Shown piece after piece: positions 35,637-44,849 of a stretch of 64,000 bases of DNA. The notes beneath the pieces were generated by a model. That model was not told the origin of the DNA. It ran no database searches and worked only from the letters and a program-made list of their open reading frames with translations. Source of the stretch: JAMLHH01 sp035515235 (GTDB lineage Bacteria; Bacteroidota; Bacteroidia; Chitinophagales; JADIYW01); NCBI GenBank assembly GCA_035515235.1, contig DATJBS010000055.1:7117-71116 (forward strand). The letters are read 5' to 3'. Position numbers and translations under genes: made by a program. The number at the start of each line of letters is the position of its first letter. The stretch's first letter is position 1.

Positions 35637-36032
35637 TTAAAAAATGTAACAAATGATCTCACCACCAACTTTCAAGTTACGTGCTTCCTTGTCAGTGATA
35701 ACACCTTTTGAAGTGGATAAAATTGCTATTCCTAGACCGTTTTTGATACGTGGAATACTATCCACATGCGTATATCTTCTTAATCCAGGCTTAGAAACTC
35801 TCACTAACTCTCGTATAGCGGGAATTCTGCTTGCATCATATTTTAACGCTATTTTGATAGTACCTTGCGGTCCATCATTATCGAATTTATACTGTAGAAT
35901 ATATCCACAATCGTATAAAATCTCTGTTAGCTTCTTTTTCATATTTGAAGCCGGGACATCCACTACTGTGTGACCCGCCATTTGTGCATTGCGGATACGC
36001 GTAAGGTAATCTGCTATTGGATCTGTAACCAT
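35637..36032 (-). CDS. rpsH: 30S ribosomal protein S8
   Basis: A 131-residue protein with MVTDPIADYLTRIRNAQMAG at the start and GLGIAILSTSKGVITDKEAR before the C-terminus. It binds the central domain of 16S rRNA and, in E. coli, represses the spc operon at an mRNA site in rplE; no such site was identified here. Confidence 0.98.
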   Translation of the reverse strand: MVTDPIADYLTRIRNAQMAGHTVVDVPASNMKKKLTEILYDCGYILQYKFDNDGPQGTIKIALKYDASRIPAIRELVRVSKPGLRRYTHVDSIPRIKNGLGIAILSTSKGVITDKEARNLKVGGEIICYIF

Positions 36033-36059
36033 CTCCTATTTATTTCGTCGTTTATAATC

Positions 36060-36329
36060 TTACCAACTTGCTTTTGTAACTCCAGGAATTTTTCCATCAA
36101 GAGCTAAATCGCGGAATTTTATTCTAGATACTCCAAAAAATCTCATGTAAGCTCTAGGTCTGCCTGTAATCTTACAGCGATTTCTCATTCTATTTTTGCT
36201 AGAATTCTTTGGAAGTGCATCTAATTTCTCCCATTCTCCTTCTGCTTTTAATTGTTCACGTTTTTCGGCGTATTTAGCAACTAATTTTGCTCTTTTCACC
36301 TCACGTGCTTTCATTGATTCTTTAGCCAT
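36060..36329 (-). CDS. rpsN: 30S ribosomal protein S14, long zinc-independent form
   Basis: An 89-residue protein of the long type. The conserved NRCKITGRPRAYMRFFGVSR is present, but it carries only one cysteine instead of the CxxC...CxxC zinc site of the short form. It binds the 30S head. It overlaps the upstream rplE stop by one base. Confidence 0.97.
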   Translation of the reverse strand: MAKESMKAREVKRAKLVAKYAEKREQLKAEGEWEKLDALPKNSSKNRMRNRCKITGRPRAYMRFFGVSRIKFRDLALDGKIPGVTKASW

Positions 36330-36889
36330 TATTGTGGATTTTTCTTTTTGAAAGGCATTCCTAATGCTGATAATAAACTATAAGCTTCTTCATCTGTTTT
36401 AGCTGTAGTTACAAGGGTAATATCCATACCATTGATTTTGCTAATCTTATCGATATCAATCTCTGGGAAGATAATGTGCTCAGTAATACCAAGCGTAAAG
36501 TTACCTCTTCCGTCAAAAGATTTTTCATTGACACCTTTAAAATCACGCACAGCTGGAAGTGCAACAGCCAAAAGTCTGTCTAAGAATTCGTACATTCTTT
36601 CTCCTCTAAGCGTTACTTTAACTCCAATCGGCATATCTTCTCTTAACTTAAAGTTAGATATTGCTTTCTTAGAAATTGTAGGTACAGCTTTTTGACCGAC
36701 GATGCGACTGATCTCATCTAAACAGTTGTCCACCATTTTCTTGTCTCCTACTGCAGCACCAACTCCTTGGTTAACAACAATTTTAGAGAGTTTAGGAACT
36801 TGCATGATGCTTTTGTACTGATACTTTTGCATCAATTCCCCAGAGACTTGTTCTCTGTATTTTTTCTTTAATCTAGGTATGTAGCTCAT
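36329..36889 (-). CDS. rplE: 50S ribosomal protein L5
   Basis: A 186-residue 5S rRNA-binding protein. Conserved parts are VPKLSKIVVNQGVGAAVGDK, GVKVTLRGERMYEFLDRLL and GITEHIIFPEIDIDKI. It contacts S13 across the subunit bridge. One-base overlaps with rplX and rpsN point to translational coupling. Confidence 0.98.
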   Translation of the reverse strand: MSYIPRLKKKYREQVSGELMQKYQYKSIMQVPKLSKIVVNQGVGAAVGDKKMVDNCLDEISRIVGQKAVPTISKKAISNFKLREDMPIGVKVTLRGERMYEFLDRLLAVALPAVRDFKGVNEKSFDGRGNFTLGITEHIIFPEIDIDKISKINGMDITLVTTAKTDEEAYSLLSALGMPFKKKNPQ

Positions 36890-37227
36890 TAGTTAATAAC
36901 TTCTTGAGTTTTCTTAGAATATCTTACCATCTTACCATCTACCTCTTTTCTTCCAATTCTAGTTGGTTGACCACCGACCATTACTTGAAGGTTTGAGATA
37001 TTTATAGCAGCTTCTTGTTTAACGATGCCACCATTTGGACTTTTAGCTGAAGGTTTAGTATGTTTTGAAACCATGTTTATACCTTCAACGATTGCTTTGT
37101 TTTTAGTAGGGTAAACTACTAAAACAACTCCTGATTTACCGCGGTCCTCACCAGATAATACTTTAACAGTATCACCTTTTTTTATTTTCAATTTCGGTTG
37201 GAAACGCTTTTGTGTTTGCTGTTTCAT
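36889..37227 (-). CDS. rplX: 50S ribosomal protein L24
   Basis: A 112-residue protein with the KOW motif (KIKKGDTVKVLSGEDRGKSG) and GINMVSKHTKPSAKSPNGG. It is an early assembly protein near the exit tunnel. It lies 2 bp after rplN and overlaps rplE by one base. Confidence 0.98.
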   Translation of the reverse strand: MKQQTQKRFQPKLKIKKGDTVKVLSGEDRGKSGVVLVVYPTKNKAIVEGINMVSKHTKPSAKSPNGGIVKQEAAINISNLQVMVGGQPTRIGRKEVDGKMVRYSKKTQEVIN

Positions 37228-37229
37228 AC

Positions 37230-37598
37230 TTAAAGTACTTCGGGTGCTAGTGAAACAATTTTCATGTAATCTTTGTCACGTAACTCACGTGCTACTGGGC
37301 CAAAGATACGAGATCCTCTAGGTTCGTTGTTGTTATTCAATAATACTACTGCATTATCATCGAAACGTATGTATGAGCCATCTTTTCTACGAATTTCTTT
37401 TTTCGTACGTACAATAACTGCTTTTGATACTTGTTTCTTCTTAACGTTTCCACCTGGAGCCGCTTCTTTAACTGATACTACGATCTTGTCACCGATTGAA
37501 GCATATCTTCTTCTAGTGCCACCAAGAACGCGGATACAGAGCACTTCTTTAGCACCGCTGTTATCAGCTACTTTTAATCTTGATTCTTGTTGTATCAT
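37230..37598 (-). CDS. rplN: 50S ribosomal protein L14
   Basis: A 122-residue protein beginning MIQQESRLKVADNSGAKEVL, with the family signature in GGNVKKKQVSKAVIVRTKKE and FGPVARELR near the end. It sits at the subunit interface. Length is exactly typical. The gap to rpsQ is 1 bp. Confidence 0.98.
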   Translation of the reverse strand: MIQQESRLKVADNSGAKEVLCIRVLGGTRRRYASIGDKIVVSVKEAAPGGNVKKKQVSKAVIVRTKKEIRRKDGSYIRFDDNAVVLLNNNNEPRGSRIFGPVARELRDKDYMKIVSLAPEVL

Positions 37599-37599
37599 G

Positions 37600-37863
37600 T
37601 TATTTAGCTTTCTCTATGATTTCTACTAATCTCCATCTCTTAGACTTGCTAAGTGGACGAGTTTCTACTATTCTAACTAGATCACCTATTTGTGCTTCGT
37701 TAGTTTCATCATGTGCATGGAATTTCTTAGATTTCTTTACGAATTTACCATACTTTGGATGCTTTAATTTACGTACAACGGTAACGGTAATAGTTTTTTC
37801 CATTTTATTACTGGAAACTTTACCTGTTCTCATTTTACGTTCTTGTCTTACTACTTCGCTCAT
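37600..37863 (-). CDS. rpsQ: 30S ribosomal protein S17
   Basis: An 87-residue OB-fold protein with GKVSSNKMEKTITVTVVRK, HPKYGKFVKKSKKFHAHDE and IGDLVRIVETRPLSKSKRW. It binds 16S rRNA helix 11. It lies 12 bp after rpmC. Confidence 0.98.
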   Translation of the reverse strand: MSEVVRQERKMRTGKVSSNKMEKTITVTVVRKLKHPKYGKFVKKSKKFHAHDETNEAQIGDLVRIVETRPLSKSKRWRLVEIIEKAK

Positions 37864-37875
37864 TCGACTTAAATT

Positions 37876-38085
37876 TTACGCGTTATTAGTTAATTCACGT
37901 TTACGGAGTTCTGTTTTAAGCCTGGCGATATGTTTGCGCGCTTCACCAAGCACATTTGGATTCTCAAGAGGTGAGATAGTATGATTAAAACGTAAACGTT
38001 GTAATCTCACTTTGTTATCAGCTATTTGCTGAACAAGCTCTTCATTGCTGAGATTTAATACTTCTTCGTATTTGTTGTTAGGCAT
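37876..38085 (-). CDS. rpmC: 50S ribosomal protein L29
   Basis: A 69-residue two-helix protein (LSNEELVQQIADNKVRLQRL, NVLGEARKHIARLKTELRKR). It sits at the tunnel exit beside L23, where trigger factor and SRP dock. Length normal. Confidence 0.97.
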   Translation of the reverse strand: MPNNKYEEVLNLSNEELVQQIADNKVRLQRLRFNHTISPLENPNVLGEARKHIARLKTELRKRELTNNA

Positions 38086-38101
38086 GACCTATGTTTTTTA
38101 A

Positions 38102-38521
38102 TTATTCAGAATAATCTCTTCTTACAATAAATTTAGTTTTAAGAGGCAACTTTTGTGCAGCTAATCTTAAAGACTCTTGAGCTAGTTCCAAAGAAACACC
38201 TTCAGTTTCGAAGATAATCCTTCCTGGCTTGATAATAGCAACCCAATGATCTAAGCTACCCTTTCCTTTTCCCATTCTCACTTCAAGAGGTTTTTTCGTG
38301 ATAGGTTTGTCTGGAAATATATTGATCCAAACTTTACCTTCTCTTTTCATCGCTCTTGTAACTGCAATACGAGAAGCTTCAATTTGTCTATCGGTGATTC
38401 TACCAGCTTCTAGAGCTTTTAATCCAAATGAACCGAAAGATAACTCAGAGCCCTTAAAAGCAAGACCGTTAATTCTGCCTTTTTGTACTCTTCTATATTT
38501 TACACGCTTTGGTTGTAACAT
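38102..38521 (-). CDS. rplP: 50S ribosomal protein L16
   Basis: A 139-residue protein starting MLQPKRVKYRRVQKGRINGL, with conserved FGSFGLKALEAGRITDRQIE, KREGKVWINIFPDKP and RMGKGKGSLDHWVAIIKPGR. It organises the A-site tRNA region and peptidyl transferase centre. Confidence 0.98.
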   Translation of the reverse strand: MLQPKRVKYRRVQKGRINGLAFKGSELSFGSFGLKALEAGRITDRQIEASRIAVTRAMKREGKVWINIFPDKPITKKPLEVRMGKGKGSLDHWVAIIKPGRIIFETEGVSLELAQESLRLAAQKLPLKTKFIVRRDYSE

Positions 38522-38544
38522 GACAATTCAAATTATTGTGTTTT

Positions 38545-39264
38545 TTATTTCCTGTTACCACCGCGAGATGGACGTTCAGGTTTTCTTTTTTGTTTACGTT
38601 TAGTTTCTTCAGCTCCGAAGTTTGGAGACAAATCTCTCTTAGTGAAAATCTCACCTTTACAAATCCATACTTTGATACCAATGATACCGTATACAGTATT
38701 TGCTTCTTTCAAAGCGTAATCTATATCTGCTCTAAAAGTATGAAGAGGAGTACGACCGTCTTTGTATTCTTCAGATCTAGCCATTTCCGCACCGCCTAAA
38801 CGACCAGAAACTTTAATTTTAATTCCTTCAACACCTAATCTCATTGCAGAAGAAATCGCCATTTTCAAGGCTCTTCTAAAGTGAACTCTAGCTTCTAATT
38901 GTTTAGCGATTGTTTCGCCAACTATAGCAGCATCGATTTCAGGTCTTCTGATTTCAACGATGTTGATTTGAACGTCTTTTTTCGTGATTTTTTTAATCTC
39001 TTCACGGATCTTATCTACTTCTCCTCCACCTTTACCAATGATTATACCTGGTCTTGATGTATGAATTGAGATAGTGATTCTATTCAACGTTCTTTCAATG
39101 ATGATTTTAGAAATACCACCTTTGTTTATACGTGCATTAAGGTATTTTCTAATTTTGTGGTCTTCAATTAATTTGTCAGAGAAGTCTTTTTCTCCGTACC
39201 AATTAGAATCCCAACCTCTGATGATTCCGAGTCTGTTGCCTATCGGGTTAGCTTTTTGTCCCAT
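38545..39264 (-). CDS. rpsC: 30S ribosomal protein S3
   Basis: A 239-residue protein starting MGQKANPIGNRLG. The KH RNA-binding domain has SRPGIIIGKGGGEVDKIREE; the C-terminal domain carries GVEGIKIKVSGRLGGAEMAR. A basic tail (KRKQKRKPERPSRGGNRK) ends it. It lines the mRNA entry tunnel. Confidence 0.98.
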   Translation of the reverse strand: MGQKANPIGNRLGIIRGWDSNWYGEKDFSDKLIEDHKIRKYLNARINKGGISKIIIERTLNRITISIHTSRPGIIIGKGGGEVDKIREEIKKITKKDVQINIVEIRRPEIDAAIVGETIAKQLEARVHFRRALKMAISSAMRLGVEGIKIKVSGRLGGAEMARSEEYKDGRTPLHTFRADIDYALKEANTVYGIIGIKVWICKGEIFTKRDLSPNFGAEETKRKQKRKPERPSRGGNRK

Positions 39265-39278
39265 GCTATATTCTCAGT

Positions 39279-39719
39279 TTATTCTGTGTCAGTAATATTG
39301 TTAACAACATCGTTCGGTAAATTTGCATTTACTTTACTTGCTAATTCTATATTAACATGGCAAGAACGTTTTCTTATTCTGTTTGCGCGACCCATTGGTG
39401 CAGGTAAGAATCTTTTAAGCATTCTACCAGCATCTACTGAAATCGATTTAATATAAAGTTCGCTTTCTTCAGGACTAGTTTGGAATTTTTGTTCCCAAAC
39501 ATTGATTGCAGTTTTCACCAATTGAAGAACGTCGTCAGCAGTTTCTCTTCTAGTGTAAGTTAAGATATTGAGTGCTTTGTCTACATCAAGACCTCTTACA
39601 GTATCTACTACTAATCTCATTTTTCTTGGTGAAGTAGGACGACCTTTAAGACTAGCAGTACAAGTAGTACGTTTCGCCTCTTTGCGTTTATCAGCGGCAT
39701 TTCTTTTTCTTGCTCCCAT
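39279..39719 (-). CDS. rplV: 50S ribosomal protein L22
   Basis: A 146-residue protein with TSPRKMRLVVDTVRGLDVDK and the tunnel-lining hairpin (GRMLKRFLPAPMGRANRIRK). Compared with the 110-residue E. coli protein it has an added basic N-terminus (MGARKRNAADKRKEAKR), common in Bacteroidota. Changes in the hairpin can affect macrolide binding; nothing abnormal is evident. Confidence 0.97.
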   Translation of the reverse strand: MGARKRNAADKRKEAKRTTCTASLKGRPTSPRKMRLVVDTVRGLDVDKALNILTYTRRETADDVLQLVKTAINVWEQKFQTSPEESELYIKSISVDAGRMLKRFLPAPMGRANRIRKRSCHVNIELASKVNANLPNDVVNNITDTE

Positions 39720-39727
39720 AGTATGTC

Positions 39728-39994
39728 TTATTTCCTATTTCCTGAATGTCCTTTAAATGACCTGGTTGGAGAAAACTCTCCTAGTTTGTGGCCTACCATA
39801 TTTTCGGTCACATACACAGGTATAAAACTTTTACCATTATGAACAGCTACAGTGTGTCCAACAAAGTCAGGAGTGATCATAGATGCTCTTGACCAAGTTT
39901 TGATAACAGTACGTTTTGTACCGTCGTTCATTTTTTCAATCTTCGCTTGAAGATGATGGGCAACATAGGGCCCTTTCTTTAGTGATCTAGCCAT
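39728..39994 (-). CDS. rpsS: 30S ribosomal protein S19
   Basis: An 88-residue protein starting MARSLKKGPYVAHHLQ, with KTWSRASMITPDFVGHTVAV and MVGHKLGEFSPTRSFKGHSG. It binds the 30S head with S13. It lies 8 bp after rplB. Confidence 0.98.
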   Translation of the reverse strand: MARSLKKGPYVAHHLQAKIEKMNDGTKRTVIKTWSRASMITPDFVGHTVAVHNGKSFIPVYVTENMVGHKLGEFSPTRSFKGHSGNRK

Positions 39995-40002
39995 GAGTTA
40001 GA

Positions 40003-40824
40003 TTATTTCCTCTTGGTTATAATTAATTTAGAACTAGGTTTCTTTTTGTTACGCGTTTTAAAGCCTTTAGCCATTAAACCTGTGCGTGAACGAGGGTGAC
40101 CTCCAGATGAACGACCTTCACCACCACCCATTGGGTGATCGACAGGGTTCATCGCTACACCTCTTGTTCTTGGTCTTATTCCTCTCCATCTAGAAGCACC
40201 TGCTTTACCAAGTGTAATCTGATTGTGATCTGAGTTTGAAACTGTACCAACAGTAGCTAAACAAGTACTTAAAACTTTACGTGACTCACCGCTTGGTAAT
40301 TTCACTACTACATATTTACCTTCTTTAGAAGTTAATTGAGCGTGAGTACCAGCACTTCTACAAATTGCAGCACCTCTACCTGGATTTAATTCAATGTTGT
40401 GAATTACTGTACCCAAAGGTAATTTTGCAAGAGGTAATGTGTTACCTACTTCTGGAGCTGCAGTTTCGCTATTGATAATTTCTTGACCAACAGTTAATCC
40501 GTGCGGAGCGATAATATATCTTTTTTCGCCGTCTTTATAAGCCACAAGTGCTATAAATGCTGAACGATTTGGATCGTATTCAATTGTTTTCACAACTGCA
40601 GGAATATCGAATTTGTTTCTTTTGAAATCGATAATACGATATTGTCTTTTGTGACCACCACCTGTATATCTCATCGACATACGTCCAGTGTTGGTTCTAC
40701 CACCAGACTTCTTTAATGAAGTCAAAAGTGATCTCTCCGGAGTATCAGTAGTCACCTCAACAAAAGCATTGGTAGCTTTTGTTCTAAGACTCGGAGTAAT
40801 TGGTTTATACTTTTTAATTCCCAT
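40003..40824 (-). CDS. rplB: 50S ribosomal protein L2
   Basis: A 273-residue protein, among the most conserved in the large subunit. Visible are GRMSMRYTGGGHKRQYRIID, NPGRGAAICRSAGTHAQLTS and the peptidyl-transferase-proximal RTRGVAMNPVDHPMGGGEGR. The C-terminus is basic. It is preceded by rplW with a 37-bp gap. Confidence 0.98.
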   Translation of the reverse strand: MGIKKYKPITPSLRTKATNAFVEVTTDTPERSLLTSLKKSGGRTNTGRMSMRYTGGGHKRQYRIIDFKRNKFDIPAVVKTIEYDPNRSAFIALVAYKDGEKRYIIAPHGLTVGQEIINSETAAPEVGNTLPLAKLPLGTVIHNIELNPGRGAAICRSAGTHAQLTSKEGKYVVVKLPSGESRKVLSTCLATVGTVSNSDHNQITLGKAGASRWRGIRPRTRGVAMNPVDHPMGGGEGRSSGGHPRSRTGLMAKGFKTRNKKKPSSKLIITKRK

Positions 40825-40861
40825 TTCCTTATTTTTCGCCTAAGTAGCTTAATTTAAAAGA

Positions 40862-41152
40862 TTATAAATCTGTAAAGAAATCTATTGTTTCGCCATCAGC
40901 TAAAGTTACGATTGCTTTTTTGTAGCTACCTTTTCTTCCAGATAACACACCAGCTTTAGTAAATCTACTTTTCGCTTTTGCAGGCATAATCATCGTACGG
41001 ATATCAGTTACATGAACACCGTAAGCTTTTTCGATTTCCTTTTTGATTTGAATTTTATTAGTTTTCTTTTCAACTATGAATCCAAATGTTCCCAACTTAT
41101 CTGTTGCGATAGTTTGTTTTTCAGTGATGATAGGTTTTTTCAAGATATCCAT
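40862..41152 (-). CDS. rplW: 50S ribosomal protein L23
   Basis: A 96-residue protein with ILKKPIITEKQTI, KTNKIQIKKEIEKAYGVHVT and the basic loop KAKSRFTKAGVLSGRKGSYK. It is the docking site for SRP and trigger factor at the exit tunnel. It lies 5 bp after rplD. Confidence 0.98.
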   Translation of the reverse strand: MDILKKPIITEKQTIATDKLGTFGFIVEKKTNKIQIKKEIEKAYGVHVTDIRTMIMPAKAKSRFTKAGVLSGRKGSYKKAIVTLADGETIDFFTDL

Positions 41153-41157
41153 GTCGA

Positions 41158-41796
41158 CTAGTCTTTAGTATTAGATAATAATTCTGAAATAACTTCAATC
41201 GATTTCTCACTAATTAAGATAGTGTTAGAGTTTAAGATATCGTAAGCATTAAAGTTTAATACTTCAGTGATATCTGCTCCAGGAATGTTTCTACATGATA
41301 AGAAAACATTCACATTTACTTCAGGAGTGATAAGGATAGATTTTTTATCATCTAATTTGAAACCCTTTAAGAAGTTGATATATTCTTTAGTTTGTGGGTT
41401 ATCAAAAGTAAAATCTTCTACTATTTTGATTGATTCATCTTTAAATCTTGCAGAAAGAGCAGATTTCTTAGAAAGAAGAACTACTTTTTTGTTCAACTTA
41501 AAGTGATAATCTCTAGGTCTTGGACCAAAAATTCTTGCACCACCTCTAAACAAAGGGTTCTTGATACTTCCTTTTCTTGATCCACCTGTACCTTTTTGTT
41601 TATGCAACTTACGAGTAGAACCAGATAATTCTGATTTTTCTTTTGATTTGTGAGTACCGCTACGAAGTCCTGCTAAGTATTGTTTAACAGCTAAGTAAAT
41701 TACGTGCTCGTTTGGCTCTATGCCGAACACATCCTCTGGCAATTCGATTGATCTGCCTGTAGATTGTCCTTGTATATTGAAAACTTCTGCTTTCAT
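41158..41796 (-). CDS. rplD: 50S ribosomal protein L4
   Basis: A 212-residue protein with the tunnel loop (GSTRKLHKQKGTGGSRKGSI, FRGGARIFGPRPRDYHFKLN) and a C-terminal alpha/beta fold. In E. coli L4 also represses the S10 operon; the S10 leader-type structure is not expected here because rpsJ lies inside a longer operon. 2 bp after rplC. Confidence 0.98.
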   Translation of the reverse strand: MKAEVFNIQGQSTGRSIELPEDVFGIEPNEHVIYLAVKQYLAGLRSGTHKSKEKSELSGSTRKLHKQKGTGGSRKGSIKNPLFRGGARIFGPRPRDYHFKLNKKVVLLSKKSALSARFKDESIKIVEDFTFDNPQTKEYINFLKGFKLDDKKSILITPEVNVNVFLSCRNIPGADITEVLNFNAYDILNSNTILISEKSIEVISELLSNTKD

Positions 41797-41798
41797 AT

Positions 41799-42413
41799 CT
41801 ATTTCTCTATGATGATAAGTGAACCGTTATGTCCAGGAACACATCCTTTAACGAAAATCAAATTTCTATCGTGTAAAACTGATAAAACTTTCATGTTAGA
41901 TTGTTTTACTCTGTCGTTACCCATACGACCACCCATTTTCATGCCTTTCATTACTCTAGAAGGAGTAGATGCAGCACCTAATGAACCTGGAGATCTCAAG
42001 CGATTATGCTGACCGTGAGTTTGTCCACCCACACCCGCAAAACCGTGACGTTTTACAACACCTTGGAAACCCTTTCCTTTAGATTGTCCGGTTACAGCGA
42101 CTTTATCACCTGTGTTTATAATTTCAGAAGTTACGACGTCCCCTAATTTAAGATCAGTAGCACCTCTAAATTCAACTAATTTTCTTTTAGGAGTAGTAGA
42201 AGCTTTTTCGAAGTGTCCTGCTAAAGGTTTAGTAGTATTCTTCTCTTTTTTCTCACCGAATCCTAATTGTACTGCTTCGTAACCATCATTTTCGATAGTT
42301 TTCACTTGAGTAACAACACAAGGTCCAACCTCTATAACAGTGCATGCTAATGACTTACCAGTTTCATCGAAGATACTGGTCATGCCTACTTTTTTTCCAA
42401 TTATTCCCTTCAT
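41799..42413 (-). CDS. rplC: 50S ribosomal protein L3
   Basis: A 204-residue protein starting MKGIIGKKVGMTSIFDE, with the family signature KGKGFQGVVKRHGFAGVGGQ and RVMKGMKMGGRMG. It reaches the peptidyl transferase centre. One-base overlap with rpsJ implies coupling. Confidence 0.98.
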   Translation of the reverse strand: MKGIIGKKVGMTSIFDETGKSLACTVIEVGPCVVTQVKTIENDGYEAVQLGFGEKKEKNTTKPLAGHFEKASTTPKRKLVEFRGATDLKLGDVVTSEIINTGDKVAVTGQSKGKGFQGVVKRHGFAGVGGQTHGQHNRLRSPGSLGAASTPSRVMKGMKMGGRMGNDRVKQSNMKVLSVLHDRNLIFVKGCVPGHNGSLIIIEK

Positions 42414-42718
42414 TATACTTTGATTTCTACGTCCACGCCTGAAGGCAATTCAAGTTTCATCAGAGCATCTACAGTCTTAGGTGTAGCGCTATATATATCC
42501 AAGAGTCTTTTATAAGTACATAACTTAAATTGTTCTCTTGCAGATTTGTTGACATGTGGTGATCTCAACACTGTAAAGATTCTTTTATGTGTAGGTAATG
42601 GAATAGGACCAGTCACTACAGCACCTGCATTTCTTACAGTTTTTACGATTTTTTCAGCAGACTTGTCTACGAGATTGTGATCGTATGACTTGAGCTTAAT
42701 TCTTATTCTCTGTGCCAT
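42413..42718 (-). CDS. rpsJ: 30S ribosomal protein S10
   Basis: A 101-residue protein with GPIPLPTHKRIFTVLRSPHV and KSAREQF signatures. Besides its place in the 30S head it can pair with NusB in antitermination. It follows fusA by 7 bp, joining the str and S10 clusters; there is no tuf gene between them. Confidence 0.98.
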   Translation of the reverse strand: MAQRIRIKLKSYDHNLVDKSAEKIVKTVRNAGAVVTGPIPLPTHKRIFTVLRSPHVNKSAREQFKLCTYKRLLDIYSATPKTVDALMKLELPSGVDVEIKV

Positions 42719-42725
42719 TGTTATA

Positions 42726-44831
42726 TTATTCTGCTTTAACTTTAGATTTAGCTTTAGAAATTACTTCTTCAGTAACGTTATTAGGAGCTTGAGCATAGTG
42801 AGAGAATTCCATAATTGAAGTTGCTCTACCTGATGTAATAGTTCTTAAATCTGTTACATAACCGAACATTTCTGACAAAGGAACTTTTGCTTTAATAACG
42901 TTAGCGTTATTTTTCATTTCCATTCCTTCCATCATTCCACGACGACGGTTCAAGTCACCAACAACATCTCCTGTGTTTTCTTCTGGAGTGATTACTTCAA
43001 GCTTCATGATTGGTTCCATCAACATCGGACCTGCTTTTTTACAAGCATCTCTGAATGCAAATTTCGCTGCTTGCTCAAAAGAGAATGTATCAGAGTCCAC
43101 TGCGTGGAAAGATCCATCATACAATCTTACTTTCAAACTTGGTAACTCATAACCTGCAAGAACACCAGTTTTCATTGCTTCTTTAAATCCTTTCTCTACA
43201 GATGGGATAAACTCTCTTGGTACCGAACCTCCAAAGATGTCGTTTACAAAAGTAAGACCTTCTTTGTCAGCGTCGCCAGGACCAATCTCTACTGCGATAT
43301 CGGCAAATTTACCTCTACCACCTGATTGTTTAGCGTATTTTTCTCTGTGTTGAATTGATTTGCTAATTGCTTCTTTATAATTTACTTGAGGAGCTCCTTG
43401 GTTACATTCAACTTTAAACTCACGTAGTAATCTGTCTACAATAATTTCTAAGTGTAACTCACCCATTCCTGAAATCACTGTTTGAGCAGTGTCTTCGTCG
43501 TATTTTACTTTGAATGTAGGATCTTCTTCAGCTAATTTTGATAAAGCCATCCCCAATTTATCCGCATCTTTTTGAGTTTTAGGCTCAATTGCGATTCCGA
43601 TTACTGGATCTGGGAAGTTCATTGATTCAAGAACTATAGGTGCATTTTCAGCACACAATGTATCACCAGTTCTGATATCCTTAAAGCCTACAACTGCACC
43701 AATGTCACCAGCACCTAACTGATCAATTGGGTTTTGTTTGTTTGCATGCATTTGGAAGATACGAGAGATACGTTCTTTATTTCCACTTCTACTGTTCAAT
43801 ACATAAGATCCTGCATCTAACTTACCTGAGTATACTCTTGTAAATGCTAAACGTCCTACATAAGGGTCAGTAGCAATTTTGAATGCAAGAGCAGCAAAAG
43901 GTTCATCGTAACTTGGTTTTCTTTCAACAGGTTCTTCTGTTTTAGGATTGATACCAGTAACATGATCTTTATCTAGAGGACTAGGTAATATTTCCATTAC
44001 TAAGTCCAACATTGTTTGAACACCTTTATTTTTGAATGATGAGCCACATACCATTGGAACTATAGAACCATCGATTGTTGCAGCACGTAATGCATCCAAT
44101 ATTTCTCTTTCAGTGATACTAGAAGGATCTTCGAAGTATTTCTCCATTAATCTATCATCGTATTCAGAAACTGCTTCAAGAAGTTTTTCTCTATACTCAG
44201 TAGCTTCTTCCATCATATCTGCTGGAATATCTACTACTTCATAAGTCATACCGTGATCGTGTGAATTCCACACCATTCCACGGAAGTTGATTAAGTCAAC
44301 TACTCCTTTGAAAGTATCTTCTGCACCAATAGGTAATTGAAGAGGAACAGCGTTACTACCTAACATTTTTTTGACTTGACTTACAACATTTAAGAAGTCA
44401 GCACCTTGACGGTCCATCTTATTGACGAAACCTAAACGTGCTACGTTATAGTTGTTAGCTAATCTCCAGTTAGTTTCAGACTGTGGTTCTACTCCATCTA
44501 CTGCAGAGAACAAAAACACTAATCCATCTAATACTCTTAATGATCTGTTTACTTCAACAGTGAAGTCTACGTGACCTGGAGTGTCAATGATATTAACGTG
44601 ATAATTATTTTCTCTATATTTCCAACCGATAGTAACAGCAGCAGAAGTAATTGTAATACCTCTTTCTTGCTCTTGAGCCATCCAGTCAGTAGTTGCAGAT
44701 CCTTCGTGCGTTTCTCCCAACTTGTGGTTTACACCTGAATAGAAGAGGATACGCTCAGTAGTAGTGGTCTTGCCTGCGTCGATGTGAGCAGCAATACCAA
44801 TGTTTCTTGTATATTTTAAATCGCGAGCCAT
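42726..44831 (-). CDS. fusA: Translation elongation factor G
   Basis: A 701-residue GTPase that drives tRNA-mRNA translocation. The G domain has AAHIDAGKTTTTERI (P-loop), RGITITSAAV (switch I), DTPGHVDF and NKMDRQGAD. Domains II-V follow, with GMGELHLEIIVDRLLREF and the tip region of domain IV. Full length and single copy in this window. It lies 18 bp after rpsG. Confidence 0.98.
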   Translation of the reverse strand: MARDLKYTRNIGIAAHIDAGKTTTTERILFYSGVNHKLGETHEGSATTDWMAQEQERGITITSAAVTIGWKYRENNYHVNIIDTPGHVDFTVEVNRSLRVLDGLVFLFSAVDGVEPQSETNWRLANNYNVARLGFVNKMDRQGADFLNVVSQVKKMLGSNAVPLQLPIGAEDTFKGVVDLINFRGMVWNSHDHGMTYEVVDIPADMMEEATEYREKLLEAVSEYDDRLMEKYFEDPSSITEREILDALRAATIDGSIVPMVCGSSFKNKGVQTMLDLVMEILPSPLDKDHVTGINPKTEEPVERKPSYDEPFAALAFKIATDPYVGRLAFTRVYSGKLDAGSYVLNSRSGNKERISRIFQMHANKQNPIDQLGAGDIGAVVGFKDIRTGDTLCAENAPIVLESMNFPDPVIGIAIEPKTQKDADKLGMALSKLAEEDPTFKVKYDEDTAQTVISGMGELHLEIIVDRLLREFKVECNQGAPQVNYKEAISKSIQHREKYAKQSGGRGKFADIAVEIGPGDADKEGLTFVNDIFGGSVPREFIPSVEKGFKEAMKTGVLAGYELPSLKVRLYDGSFHAVDSDTFSFEQAAKFAFRDACKKAGPMLMEPIMKLEVITPEENTGDVVGDLNRRRGMMEGMEMKNNANVIKAKVPLSEMFGYVTDLRTITSGRATSIMEFSHYAQAPNNVTEEVISKAKSKVKAE

Positions 44832-44849
44832 AAAATTTCCTCCCAGGGT

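Noticed and set aside
42413..42726. Missing tuf gene between fusA and rpsJ, and missing adk after secY
   Set aside because: Both absences are the normal arrangement in Bacteroidota.
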